Assembly (NCBI RefSeq): GCF_000524195.1
Contig: NW_020170450.1
Span: forward strand, 273,301-337,300
Source of the DNA: Echinococcus granulosus
Taxonomy: Eukaryota; Platyhelminthes; Cestoda; Cyclophyllidea; Taeniidae
DNA: 64,000 bases
Direction: 5' to 3'
The notes under the pieces were generated by a model. It saw only the letters and a list, made by a program, of their open reading frames with translations. It was not told the DNA's origin and did not search any database. The position numbers and the translations under genes were made by a program. Positions 49,371-61,429 of the stretch are shown in pieces (the first letter of the stretch is position 1; each line of letters starts with the position of its first letter).

Positions 49371-51004
49371 TCAACTGTTTTGCAGGTTAAGGACTGATTT
49401 TTCATATTTCAGCTATTTGAAATGCTGCTATTTTTGCTGTAGACTTTGAGTGTCCTAAGTTAGGCCTTTCTTAATGTACGAAACAATCATTCCCCAATAC
49501 TTTGCTGGTTAATGAAAGATAGATTTGTAAAAAAATTCTCTTTTAGGGTACTAAAAAAGCACTTTGTGACAAAAAGCAAAAATATTAAATAAGCATAAAA
49601 TTTTAGGTGGTACGAGTTCTTAAATTATTTCAGGAGCCGACTGGAGTATGTAACCATGGTTACGCGCCTGCCGTTATTATGCTATTTCATTTCCAACTAC
49701 TCTAGAAGATCCAATCCAAAGTAATATGCTCCCTTGGTTGGTGAATAATCCAAAATTTTCGGAAGAGCAAATTACTTTAATGTAGATTAAGCTTTAGTGA
49801 GTGTAAAAGTTTGTCTTCACAAGAATTTTCTTCGTACAATTATGGAATCAAGTGGTTGTTTAAGATTTGGCTAAAGATAGCAAATATGCCATTGAAAGTA
49901 CCTACATTCAACGATTTAAAAAGTTATGGGGCGTTTTGAATCGGTCTTTTTAACGTCAAGGGTACAGCACGAAAAAGATCCTCTTTACTTATACGGGTTG
50001 CAGGAAACCGCACTTCTCATGCGGTCTAGACTGCAATTTGCAATCGGTCGAAGAGTGGCTGGTCTATTTTTTGAAGAGAAAATACTGTTGGCAGTTATAA
50101 GGGTGATAAATTCTAACCAACACTGAAGGTCGATACATTTAATAAACGATGAGGTTCTTCCTCTTTGTTTTTTTGGGCATCAGGCAGTGTTGAATGCTTT
50201 GTTTGAGGTGTTGGTCCTCTTGTAAGTAATGATCTGGTATTTGTTTTGCTGCCCACTTAACCACAATGGCCTCTCCAGCCCACGCAGAGCGAACCTCCTT
50301 TCAAATCCTTGTGCATTAACCTTTAACCTCTCACTTTTACTGGCAGGCCATGTTGTAACTTAAGGTGGAACCTGGCAGGACCTGCTGACTAGTAGAAATT
50401 GTAAGCGAACCCACTCCAAGTGTGAAACAAATCCCAGTTAGTTGGATGGTTACCAAACCGCTATGAACGCCTAGGTCAAAGGAAAGTTAGTACAAATGTA
50501 AGGGAACATGACGTCTTTCTTTTGCCGAATTCCTAATTTGCAGTTCAGGTTAGTAAAAACTGGCATATTGAAGGTAGGTTTCACATATTAGAATTTAATT
50601 TGAGAGGAAGTCTCAAAGTCTCATAGTGTGGAAGCGTGGGTCTGCACTTCTTAGCGTTGTCTTAAGCCTGGTGCTACCATGAGAAGCGATCGACAGGGGG
50701 AATATTCTTTGTGTAGAGCGGCTTTCCAAATGGACTTCTCCTTGGTGCTAACTGCTTTCCAAGGATCTCAGTATTTTGAATATTTGGACCGTTTTCCTGT
50801 CCGATCCAGTCATTAATCATGTCTTATAGACAAGCACACACACGCACATACACAGAGTCCCATGAATGTCATAGTAGAAGAAAGCGCGTCTATACTGCTT
50901 TATTACTTGTTTTAAGGAACCCTCAATGACGTATGCTTTACTTTTATTCCCAACGCCTTCTCTGCGCAGGTGATAAATGTCTCTCACTACGACTTTAAGG
51001 AAGG
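49371..51004. other. Spacer between the two inverted copies (1634 bp)
   Basis: AT-rich, no recognisable transposase or other domain. One short segment (50185-50221) has a pyrimidine-rich acceptor and a GTAAGT donor and could be an exon. A CA-rich stretch lies near 50.83-50.85 kb, by the right copy. If the copies are terminal repeats of an element, the internal part carries no visible gene, so the element would be non-autonomous. Confidence 0.5.
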
Positions 51005-51321
51005 CGAATTGAATTGTCCAGGAAGATATTGGGAGATGCCCGTGCTTACAGGTATTTTTAGGTACAGAGAAACGGGAGGAAAAAGAGCAGAAGGGAATAA
51101 ATGGACGGATAGTTAATGCAAGGCTAGTCACCATTTTCTCTTATGCATAAACCTGTAATAAAAGACTGAAATTATCTGCGACATTACAGCCAGTCTTACC
51201 CCCTTCAATCCATCCATCTACGTGTCTGTGACCAGTAAGAGGGCCTTCCTTGGGGCCCTTCCCGTTTGCATTAGTTGGGCTCACATACGTGTAATTAAAT
51301 TTTAAAACTTCACCTAACGAT
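51005..51321 (-). repeat. 317-bp inverted repeat, right copy
   Basis: Reverse-complement copy of 49054-49370, same length and, by eye, no mismatch. Identity with no visible divergence implies a recent duplication, recent gene conversion or an assembly artefact. Confidence 0.95.
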
Positions 51322-51521
51322 TTAATAATGACTTTGTGCCCTCCAAAACTTAATCTCTTAGCCATATTACTGCAAAAAATGATTTTTCCTTTCTCAGTAA
51401 GCAAAAAATAACAAAAAATAGAAAAGTTTTGCTAATGGAAGTCTCACTTAGATTGTGAAAGGTAAAACGCTTTACTTTTTGTTGATCAAGCAACCAAGGC
51501 TATATCTGCCATTATGAGCAA

Positions 51522-51561
51522 AGATTTAAGTAAACTATGTATTAACAGTTTACTTAAATCT
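51522..51561. repeat. 15-bp perfect hairpin with 10-nt loop
   Basis: AGATTTAAGTAAACT (51522-51536) and AGTTTACTTAAATCT (51547-51561) are exact inverted copies around a 10-nt loop. It lies 200 bp outside the right copy of the 317-bp repeat. Confidence 0.85.
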
Positions 51562-51829
51562 GCGTTTGATTACGCGAATACATAAGTTACTTCAGCTTTT
51601 ACTTCCGCTTGGCGGCATGGCATCCGGGCCATACCAGTAGCCTCTCAGTCCTTCTCTATATCAGTAATATGTATTCTGTCCCTGAGTTGTGCCTTCTTAC
51701 GACAGCAGGAAAGGCGGACATTGTATAAATGACCAATAAAATGTCGAATTACACAAAAAAGCAAATAAATTAATTCTTTTTCCAGTCCAAGGATAGATCA
51801 ATTGACCAGTAAAATGCCGTGAATACGAT

Positions 51830-51983
51830 CAGCTGACTGAAAACCGGTCATCCCGCCTACGTGGAAAATCAATAAGATGCCAGCTGGCGAAATATCGGTC
51901 AGACTTCATGGCCATTCAATCGATAAGCGGATATTGACTGCGAGCACCTGCATTCAATCAGCTGATCACTGGATCAGCTGATT
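51830..51983. promoter_or_regulatory. Cluster of four CAGCTG E-boxes
   Basis: CAGCTG occurs at 51830, 51881, 51959 and 51975. The last two lie in a perfect 12-bp inverted repeat (AATCAGCTGATC, 4-nt loop, GATCAGCTGATT, 51956-51983). CAGCTG is the E-box form bound by myogenic and neural bHLH dimers. A TATA-like TATATAG follows at 52003 and an ATG with a GTAAGT donor at 52098-52119, so this may be the enhancer/promoter of a plus-strand gene, possibly the one at 53.9-61.4 kb. Confidence 0.45.
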
Positions 51984-52119
51984 CTTTTAGGCGGTGAGTA
52001 ATTATATAGCGGAAAGTGATTGCAGGAAAGGGTTTTTAAGGGAGAAAAAAGGAGAAGGAGAAACATATCAATAAAAGAATTGTTTGTAAAAACTGAAATG
52101 AAAGACTGCCTATTTGAAT

Positions 52120-53868
52120 GTAAGTAATTTACAGAGGCAGTGATGCCTCCCACCAGGCCAGCTTAAGTTTCGGTATTTTTCCCAAGAAAACTACCGGGTA
52201 TGAATTTTGCAATTTTGAATGAATGATTTTTGAAAATAGGGTGCATTCTTACTTGAAATATTTTTAAAATTATGATTAATGAGCAAACCTCCGAACTTTG
52301 GTTTTGCATAAATTCCACATCTGAACAGTGCCTACTTAATTCCGCTTCTAAAAAATTGTTTGTTCACCTTCGAGCTTTAACATAATTAAATGCATGAAAC
52401 ATTCTTTTACAATGAAAACCGCATTTAATAAAGCATTTGAAAATAGATGTAAGTTACAAAATGTAAAAATATTTTACAGTGGAGTAAGCAATAAAAGCAT
52501 GTCTTTTTATGTGCACGCCCAGGCGTTGAGTTTGCTTTTTGCTGTGTCCAGCAAAAGTGTTCCCATAATATAACTACATATGTGTGGAGGGTTGATTAGT
52601 TTTTTACTATGTAAGCAAAGCCAAGATATCACTTTAAAGCCTACTGACAAATAAGGAAATGGTAAAATAAAAGCTTCCAATTTAATGTCCAATTGCTTCT
52701 CGTACTAATACACTATAAAGCATAGATATTCAATACACCTTTGCAGACGCTTCGGGACTGACACGATGCCATGGCAGAGCTGATTGCATCAAAAATGTCA
52801 ATCGCCTATCAGATGAATGGGAGTCAGTACACTAATGAGATAATCCAAAGACTAGCAACTTAATGACAATATCTTGATACCACTACACCGAATATCAACA
52901 ACGAAATTTCTGAAAACGTCATCGTTTTGTATGTGGAAGGCTAGAAAAAGACAAAATGTTATCTGATAATATTTACCAGCACCGGAAGAAATTCAAGTTG
53001 ATAGTAGATTCTAAGCAAATTCCAAAGCATTAGGACGAAAAAAAGTGTCTGTGGGAACATTATTTTCCATCTCCTGTTTGTATGTGCTGTATAGAAACCA
53101 TGGCATCCCAGAAATTTTTACAATGAAGTGCAACTGTAAATGCAGATACACGCGACATATCAACATTAGTGGCGATTGTTAACAGTAGAGTGGCACCTAA
53201 AACATGCAAACCTGCTCAGTGATGACCAGTTTAAAGAGCAAACGAAAGCATTTTGCAACTGTTCGATGAACGTCGACTTTAAGGAGGGCACGTAGGCATA
53301 AGGTTTCGGAGCATTTTAATCTAAAGTAAATTTCGCAAAATTTACAGTCACGTTGTCTTTTACATTAAAAAATAAGCTTTTGAAGTCTGTAGCATTGGTG
53401 CAGAGAATTTTAAAACAATAGCAGATGAGTTAAATTTTAAATGGTTTTATATGACCTTGAGAAGTGAGGCCATCGAGTTGAGTTTGTGTATGACGGTGGT
53501 GTCGATCGGCACGTATTGCGCCTGTGGGGGTTCTGCCACGAATGACGTGGATTAAAGCAATTCTAACTTAGAATTGCTGTAGCATGCAAACTTTCAAGCC
53601 CCTAAGATCTCTAACCCATAAACAACTACCTCCATCAGTAGTGCTTGGTGTTTTCCTGATGTTCAGTTTTTGCAGAAACGATAAGTAAGGTTGACTATGG
53701 ATTAAACCTGGTTCTCTGTAGCGGCAAATCCTCTTCTTTACTATCCTGTTTTAAGAAACGAAAGAAGACAGAGTTGTGCAGTAATGTGAGCTGACTTTTT
53801 CGGTTGTTATTTATCCTTCTTAAGCACTTTTGTTCACAGTAACTTATGATACCCTATTTATTTTACAG
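52120..53868. other. Possible upstream part of the 53.9-61.4 kb gene; exons unclear
   Basis: An 80-nt segment at 52747-52826 follows a good acceptor (ACACCTTTGCAG), enters in the phase left by the 52098-52119 ATG exon and leaves in phase 0, which the 53869 exon needs. It encodes LTRCHGRADCIKNVNRLSDE. The donor (GTACAC) is weak. Otherwise I see no exon and no membrane-spanning segment here. Confidence 0.25.
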
Positions 53869-56800
53869 TCCGTTGAAGAGAAAAATACGATTCGTAAACC
53901 TCCTAGTACAACAAACTCCGTAAATTCGAACTTGAACGGCAGTCGCAATTGTTTTACTCTCGGGTATACTTTCTTCGTTTATTTCTATGTTGGTGTAATT
54001 CGTTGATGCTTATTTGCCAATTTCACTGAATATTTGCAAGTACTGAGGCCGATTGGCTTAATTGACTGCCTGCATGTGAAACTATGTTTGCTTTGGATAC
54101 TTTACTTCCGACCCTCCCTCAAACAAATAAACATTTTTTTTCTCACCCTTCAGAGGTAAACGAAACTGTGAATTGCCACCTGTTCCGGTAGCCACGGCCC
54201 TTGCTTCCAATGTAAGTCTCCTTTTTTCAGCCTGAATTTTTGTTATTGGCCTTTATATCATTTTCAGTACATGCACCTTTTCGCAACACTTTTTTCTAAA
54301 TTTTCTCAGTGCTTGATACTCATTTTGCCACAAGAATTCACTTCGTGTCGATTGGTTAGGGCTTATTATATTGCTTTTAACTAAACACATAAAAGTGTGT
54401 TTTTTCTCCAGCTCTCGTCTTTTTGTTTGGATTTGAATTCATGACATTCATGTAGTTCATTTTTGGAACCATTTTAGTAAACATTTGGCTATTGCAACCA
54501 AAAGCCTCTCATGAAATCCATTAAGACATACTACTTGTTTTTGAGCATCAAATTATTTTCTGGTTGGGCACTTTATCACGTGAACTTTTGTAAAAAAATC
54601 CATTGAATACGTTTGTAGATTGTTTTTTGAAGCAACGGTCTTTTATCTGAGAAGGTCTAATGTGCGATCATCCGTTCCTAAGTCTACCACTTGGGAGTTT
54701 TTGCCCTATTTCTTCAAATATATTGCACTTGTCGAAAATGGTGTTTTGTCACTTTGGCTTTAGATTGTAAGTTGAGAATGTTTGACCCTGTTTGGATGAT
54801 TTTGACATTGCTAATGCTGGGCACACTCATCAGAACGGGCAGTTCACCTGGCTACCCTCTGTGTGCAGTTACTTCGATTTACTTAGCAATTCCTATTCTG
54901 GAGTCGTTTTCACTGCCTACTTATTGGCAATGCTTGAAATCTTATCTCACGAGGCATTCCGTTTGTTTCTAAGCTTTAGTCGTTGAATATCTTCCAGGAC
55001 TGGGGTCGTCCCATTCCATGAATGATTACTATGCTCTAATAATTAGATTTACACCATCCAAGCAATACAGAATGGCCAGGAGCTAAAAACTGTCCAGAAT
55101 ATCCGCTAACATTGCAATAACTTTGTAGCCTAAAGATGTTAGACGTCGATTCTTCTTTGGAAGTGGAATGATCTTTTTCGTCAGTAAATAGCATCCTTGA
55201 TTAAGCAGGTCAAATTACAGCAAAACAATCGGAGATTTACACTATCAAAGGGGAAGTAAGTCACTCTCCAACGTCCAGATATTTGGATCCTTTTTACTTC
55301 CCGGTTTCCATAGAACTGGTGTGGTAGGTGGTGGACGCGTCTATGAAAATGCGGAATTACTGTTTTTGAGGCGAAATTCCGACTTTTGAAATCCTGGACT
55401 TAGTGAATGCTGAGCAAGCCTTCCACAGGTTCGGCAACTCTTGAATTTATTTATTGAACTGAACTAAATGACCTGAATAGTTAGTGCCGTTTTCGGTACG
55501 GCTGGTCGCAATGACCTCTTGTAATCTGTAAGCACCTGCAAAATGCGTGCATTGTAAAGCACGCATCAGTATTTCATCGGCACAGTACGGTAAACATTGT
55601 TGTACTCCCCACAACTTCCCTCTCGTACCATCAGGCGTCGGTTGAATGTACTGGATGTGTTTTGCGCTTGTCTGCTTTACAAATCCTGCTTAACACGGCT
55701 CCGAAGCTGTAGGTGCTACTTGTCAAACTGGTTGTCTATCGTTTGGAGAGTGTAAACTATGCGCCGTCAGAATAACGTTTACCTCAAGAACATATTAAGG
55801 ATAAAGTTCAGGACGATTGCCTGTCCTGTTGCAAATAGTCAAAATAATTCGGGATTGACTTGTCAAAAAAGGACTTTGAGTTGTCTTTATGTGAGTGATG
55901 AAGGACTTCAATTCGAAATGGAAAATAGTGGTAGCTGTTGGGCGTATGGGTTTCACCTACATACTATACATAAAAAAGTAGGCGAAGGCGGTAACGTTTC
56001 AAAGACATCTAGTTTGTTGTTTTTCACTGCACGCTATAAAAGCAACTTTGATCATCTAGATGATTTTTGGTACGAAATGGCCTTTTTATTTCCGCCGTTC
56101 GGTAAGCCAACAAGCCTTTCATTGGTTATCTGTAAATCGTCCCCACACCATTCCCTCCTACTTTATGGCTGTGTGGTGAATTATAGACGAAATCCTTAGC
56201 TGTTTGGACTCGTTGAAGTCCAAACAGTAATTGTTGCCAGAGATATCCACCCTTTTGTTACACACGGCTACAACATGAAGGTGTACGCGAACAGGACTAG
56301 TCTTCTTACAAGGCATTATGTTGAAAGGTTCTCTTGTGAAACGATGCACACTTTAGGTGGTACGGCTTCCTCTTCCCCTCTGTCCTTCTGATTCACGTAC
56401 CTTTAGGTGACGATTGGGAAAGAGGGGTGGCTAGGGTGGTGTTAGGTTGCTATATTTGGGAGACAAACCCATTCAGTAGAGTAGAATTCCCGGGCTTGTG
56501 GTGGTGATTGCTTCAATGAACAAGATACTTGAAGAAGTTTTCCACAAATCTAATCGGTACTGCTGCAAGTTCATTCAATCTTGGGAAGAGGTTTAACTAC
56601 CACAGCTAAGAAATCATGACATTCGCGCCCACTCTCCAAAATATACTAATTATCAACCGCGAATGCACGAGGCTTCCTTCCTTGTCTCTGTAATGACCTG
56701 TCGTTTGCGTTAAGTTCTTATTGTCGGTAGATTTTTGTAACCGTATCCTTAAAATAGTAATCTATAAATTATGAGGCTTCTCGCTCTAGATCACCAACAA

Positions 56801-59800
56801 TCTCAGGCCCTTGTTAACTCCGAGGATTCTAGTCAGTTTGTCTGCTTTCGATCCGGTGAGTAGGAGATGGCACTTTTTGAGCCGTTACGCTTTTCTAATT
56901 ATTCTGTTGAAGATCCGAATATTTTGGACCTTTTTGGTATGGCAAAGTAGTTGGTAACCCAGCATTGCCGATACGAACAAAGAGATGGTGGTCACTTGGG
57001 AGGACCAAAGAGGACTGTATTGTCCCAATATCATTGCCCATCGAAATGGGTGCTCGCAGTTTGTGAAGGTGTATTTGCAACCCACTGGGACTCCTTTTTA
57101 TGACCTATGGGGCGTTCTTTTCTACATTCCTGAAATTGTCAGTTTTAATGATCTGAAGCCAAAAATCTACCACATTGGCTTGGCGGTTTACTTGGCATGC
57201 GTCCAAAGCGTGCCAACTTCAAATAACTGTGCCAAATACTGTTTCTTCTCGTCTTTCCTCTTTTTGCCTCTTGTGTCAGTACTAATGACGACGTTGGTTG
57301 AGGCAGTGGTGGTAGTAATTATGATTTATCACCCCACAAATGTCACTTGAGGCAGAAAAGAAGGGGCGGGAGGATTGACACAAATGAGGAAAATTTTGTT
57401 CAATTGCCTTTTCGCCTCTCCTCGTTGGACCTAAGCAGGTCTACTTTAGCCTTGAGGTAAACCAATCGCATAAAAGCTTGAGTATTTTTTCCACCTTTTT
57501 TCCTTTTCTCAGGACATTTGAGGAGGTTTTGAGCGGCCGCGCGAGTCCCAGAAATTCCATTAATGGTGGATGGAGCTCCATCTAGCCGTCAGAGTGTCGG
57601 TTTTATCCACGCCATGGAATACTTTACAGATTTTGATGGTATGAAGTAGTTCTCGTTGGTAGAGAGTGGCTTTCAAAAGCGGTTGCATTCTCATCGAGAG
57701 TGTGAAGAATGGCTCACTTCAAGCCAAGGTCTAAAAGCTCCTCTTTATTTGGCTGGGATGCCACCTAGCAGTGGAGGGTAGCAAATTCTGTCCCCCTAAA
57801 TGCAGCATCACCGTCCATGGAATTCGATGATTCCATGGGACTTGTTAACTGAGGAGGCGTCTCATTTATGGAGTAAGGTGATTTCCCCTTTGGAAGGATT
57901 GTGCCTAGGAGCTATGACCTTCATGGATGTCTCAGGTCCTTGCGAGCTTTCCCACATGATTGTCTAATGCCAAGAAAAACTGTTAATTACTTGGTATGTT
58001 GTATGATGGGATTACAGACGCTGGCGATGAGACAGTAGTGCTTCTCCTCCTGAAGGGCAAATCTCACAGCTGTTTTGTAGTGGCATGGGGTGCCGGGTTA
58101 CCCCCTACCTGCTCCCCTGTCTAGTCCTGCTGTCGCGTAACACGTCTTTTTCAAATATCAAATGACAAAGTTGACGAGCAGTTTGTGCAACCTTGCAACC
58201 CTTGTTAAACTCGTTTTCGTAAAACATATAAGTTTAGAATCACGTCCTCGTGACAATATTTTTTTACTCATCTCATAGAAGGGGGCTACCACTTACAAAC
58301 CACAAGTAGTGAAATTCGGCTCGCGCTTTTTGATAGGCTTATTTCCCTCTCGTGAATTAAATTTCGAGGGGATATTTCCATGTCCTCAAATGATCTGATC
58401 ACGTGGAATGTTCCCCCCCCCCCCTTTAGATTGTAGAGAGTAGAAATGTCGATATAATTGATGGGAATCGTCCATACTCCTTCTGCGAACCGTCGGAATC
58501 AGATCCCCTCTACGCTAGCGTTGGTTTGCCTGGTGTTTCGGCCACTCCCAGAACTCGATCTGAAGGTGCGTTGCATCGCTTACTGCATTGCTCTGGTTTT
58601 CACCATCACCATCATCACCGAGCCTGAACACAGTATCATTACTTTGTATCTCTTCAGTTGTAACCTCAACCGCAGTCGCCGTAGCCGCCAATTCAGTTGT
58701 GGTGCCAACAACTAAGAGGGCGGATTTCTGGAATGGTGTGGATAGTGAGGGTTCAGGAGGTTCTTTAGCCCTTCCCTACTACTCGTCAATTCTCCATGAC
58801 CCCAACCGATCGAGTCCTTTCTATCAGGAAGCGCCCGCAGTCGCGCCAAGTCAATCTCCGGTCAGTTGGCTCGTCTGTAAAATCTTTTGTGCGCACAACT
58901 TGTAAGTTCTAACTTGTTGCTCACTTAAATTTTAGGCGGTTTACGCCCAAGTTCGGAATCCCCAAGCCCCCAACCCTGTTCGTATGCGATCGAATATTGT
59001 TTATGCTGTTCCTGGTTGTCAAGGGAGCAACGGAGTGCTGGGTGGGTATCGGAGGGCGGTGAGGAGTCAGGGGAATCATGAAGTTGCTCCTGGTAGGATG
59101 TACTACTTATTTGCACTTGAGTAGAAATCCAGGATTTCATTCCTCATTTTTTTGCATTTACTTTCAGGGTAGGATGTTGGATAGCCTTTCGTTCTCCATG
59201 CGGAATAATGGGTTTTTACTTAGTGTTTTCTCACGCAGGTCCTCCTGTCCCCTCACGAGCCTACCGGCTCTCCGAGGTGGAGCACCTCCTCAACTTCCAT
59301 CGACCTGCCACCAATCAGAGTGCCGATTGCTGCACTGACAGTAGCAATAATAACCACAGCAACGAGCTATCACGAAGACCTCGCAGTGCAACCAGTTTCA
59401 ATGGTTTACACTTGTTTGAGATGCTTCAATCCGGATTGAGACGGCGTCAAAATAATCAGCCGCAACAACAATCGAGGAGTGAGTCAACTGCATCCACTTT
59501 CCAGTACCGACTGCTGCCGAAACTCCCCTTTAAATGCTTCATAAATATAGCATGCGATTATGCTGCTCGCACTTCTTGAAATGTTTTCCTCTCCTTTATA
59601 CAAGTTTTATGTAAATGTCATTTCACCTTGTGCCTTGTTCGCATAGTTGACAATTCATCTGACAATCGTCGATCTACAGCTCCTGTTCTTTCATCCGTTG
59701 CCACCAATACTGGTGTCATAGAAGCACCAATTGTGCCCCGCGTCAGTGGTGATTATGGGGGTAGCACTTATGGTAGCGGCAAAAGCGGCCACTATCGTAA

Positions 59801-61417
59801 CATCACCGTGCGTGAATCCATCGCAAGCCTGCGAGCTCGCAACGCATTGCCAACTTTCCTGTCGGATAATCGGCGGCCTCCTACTGAAGCTGTAAAATCA
59901 CATCTCCTTAGCTCATTGTTTCCGTAGCGAGGTTTTTTCATCCCGTCCCTCTTGTACAGCAGCCGCCGGAGGCAGACTACGAGGGGGTCTACTGGTACCC
60001 CGGAGAAGGGGATGCGAGCCAAGAGGCAGCCCCGCGTTCCTCCTATGACTCTCATGTCGTCGTGGAGCTGACAACGGATGTCGGCAGCGATGCTTATGTG
60101 GAAATTCCAGGTAGAGAGTGCTGCAAAAGCTGCCTGACATTGGTGTTTTATTCGTATTTCCTGATGGCTCAAATCCTTAGCACCGCCTCTCATCCTCTTT
60201 GCAGCTACATGGAAGGAATGTGCGATCCCATCTCTTCATTTTTCGTAACCTTAGACGAGCCGATCAGCTCTTGTATGCTTGCTTTTTGTTGAGTGTTCAA
60301 CGTTTTTTCTCAGATCGCTCGAGGAAGGAGGAGATCTACGCTGAACCCTCAGAAAACCCACCATCAACACAAACACCGCCACCAATTCGTAACCCCAATG
60401 TCTCTCGTATCCTCCTCGAAATGCAGGACTTTCGTTACGTCGACAGCGAAAGTGAGTGACCCTGAAGTGCCAGTTACCTGCTTAATTGTATTTCAGTAGG
60501 TTGCTGTTGTGCTTAGGCGTTGCATTGGTGAAATGGTTCTCAACTTTGTTTTACAAATTATTCCCTGGTTAATTTAGCAGATCTGTCCAGTTCTGTGACA
60601 CCGCCGGAAATAGCAGAGGAAGGCGAGACGAAGGAAACTGGGCAAGTCAATGTGAACTGTAGTGAAGTGATGCAGCCGTCAACTTCTCATAAAACTTCTG
60701 TAAGCAATTCTTTCAGTTATTCTAGTGAAATGCCGTCTTTTTGGTTAGTTCTATTGGCAGATCCTCTATCATGTTCAGGAGGAGGCGTTTCTCCTCCCAA
60801 GGGTAGTCAAGAAGTCGGCGTTGACATTGATTGAGATAATTGGGGACAGCTTTCTGCGCTATTGACATGATTGATAATGGTGATGAAACACTTTGAAAAG
60901 GAATTATAACCAGCTAGCTCAAAAAAGATGAAACTGTTATTTGAGGTGTAGCCTTTACGATGAAAGAGGGGAAAATGCTGTCCCAGCCTCGTCTTCCGTA
61001 TTCCCTCCCTGCGACATTTTGTCAAGTGTTGCTTGTCACCAAACCAAAGCGTGAATAGCGAATTCGGCATCCAGTTTGAAAGCACCCTAAAGGCTATTGA
61101 CATGAGAAATATTAAAGGTTGATTATATTTTTCGTTCGCTATCACCGATGGTTATTTTTTCGTTTAAACCGTGCCCTACTAAAAAATTAATTAGTAGCAT
61201 CATGCTTTTAACATGTTAGACGAAACTACGGAAAGCGGAGGGACGAGCAGTGCCAATTAAGGCGAAGGTGCGCAAGAGTCAAAACATGACACCGTTGATG
61301 GAGCGATCTATGGAAACGGAGCCCGCACGCTCACCCCCTCAGTCCCCGCCCACCCAGCATCCGGAGCAGCGTCGCACGTCTCGTCCCCTACCTGACGTTG
61401 TAAAGTACCAACTTTGA
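53869..61417 (+). CDS. Tyrosine-motif-rich signalling protein or receptor tail, C-terminal 580 residues
   Basis: Eleven plus-strand exons join in phase: 53869-53963, 54154-54211, 58430-58565, 58658-58860, 58936-59092, 59239-59478, 59647-59891, 59960-60110, 60314-60451, 60578-60699 and 61220-61417 (TGA). The sequence looks disordered, rich in Pro, Ser, Asn and Gln. It carries many candidate phosphotyrosine sites: YSFCEP, YASV, YQEAP, YAQV, YAVP, YEGV, YVEIP, YAEP and YVDS. YxxP sites suit Crk/Nck/Abl-type SH2 domains and YxxV sites suit SHP/Grb-type SH2 domains. ELPPVPV and SPPQSPPTQ are possible SH3 ligands. No membrane span or catalytic domain is seen. It could be the tail of a cell-surface receptor or a CAS/DOK-like scaffold; the 5' end is missing. 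Intron 54212-58429 may hide more exons. Confidence 0.8.
56200..56227. repeat. 11-bp perfect hairpin
   Basis: CTGTTTGGACT, a 6-nt loop, then AGTCCAAACAG, inside the large intron of the tyrosine-rich gene. Too short for a typical pre-miRNA hairpin. Confidence 0.7.
57563..58124 (+). CDS. Possible small two-exon ORF inside the large intron
   Basis: An ATG at 57563 opens MVDGAPSSRQSVGFIHAMEY and meets a GTATGA donor after 57638. A segment from 58018 (after GATTACAG) completes the codon and continues 35 codons to TAG at 58122-58124, including DAGDETVVLLLLKGKSHSC. Phases fit and the first exon is protein-like. It does not fit in phase between the neighbouring exons of the host gene, so it would be a nested gene, an alternative start or chance. 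Confidence 0.2.
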
Positions 61418-61429
61418 CTCCCCGCTTCA

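Noticed and set aside
49028..51404. Matching ORFs in the two 317-bp copies (68 and 87 codons)
   Set aside because: They match only because the DNA is repeated. No start, splice or domain evidence supports translation; they begin outside the repeat with unrelated residues.
54691..54986. Hydrophobic ORFs in the large intron (possible membrane span)
   Set aside because: T-rich intron sequence gives Leu/Phe-rich frames. No acceptor precedes the open frame, and it cannot be spliced into the host gene.
55759..56199. 146-codon plus-strand ORF
   Set aside because: It lies inside the large intron of the tyrosine-rich gene, has no splice sites in phase with it and shows no domain.
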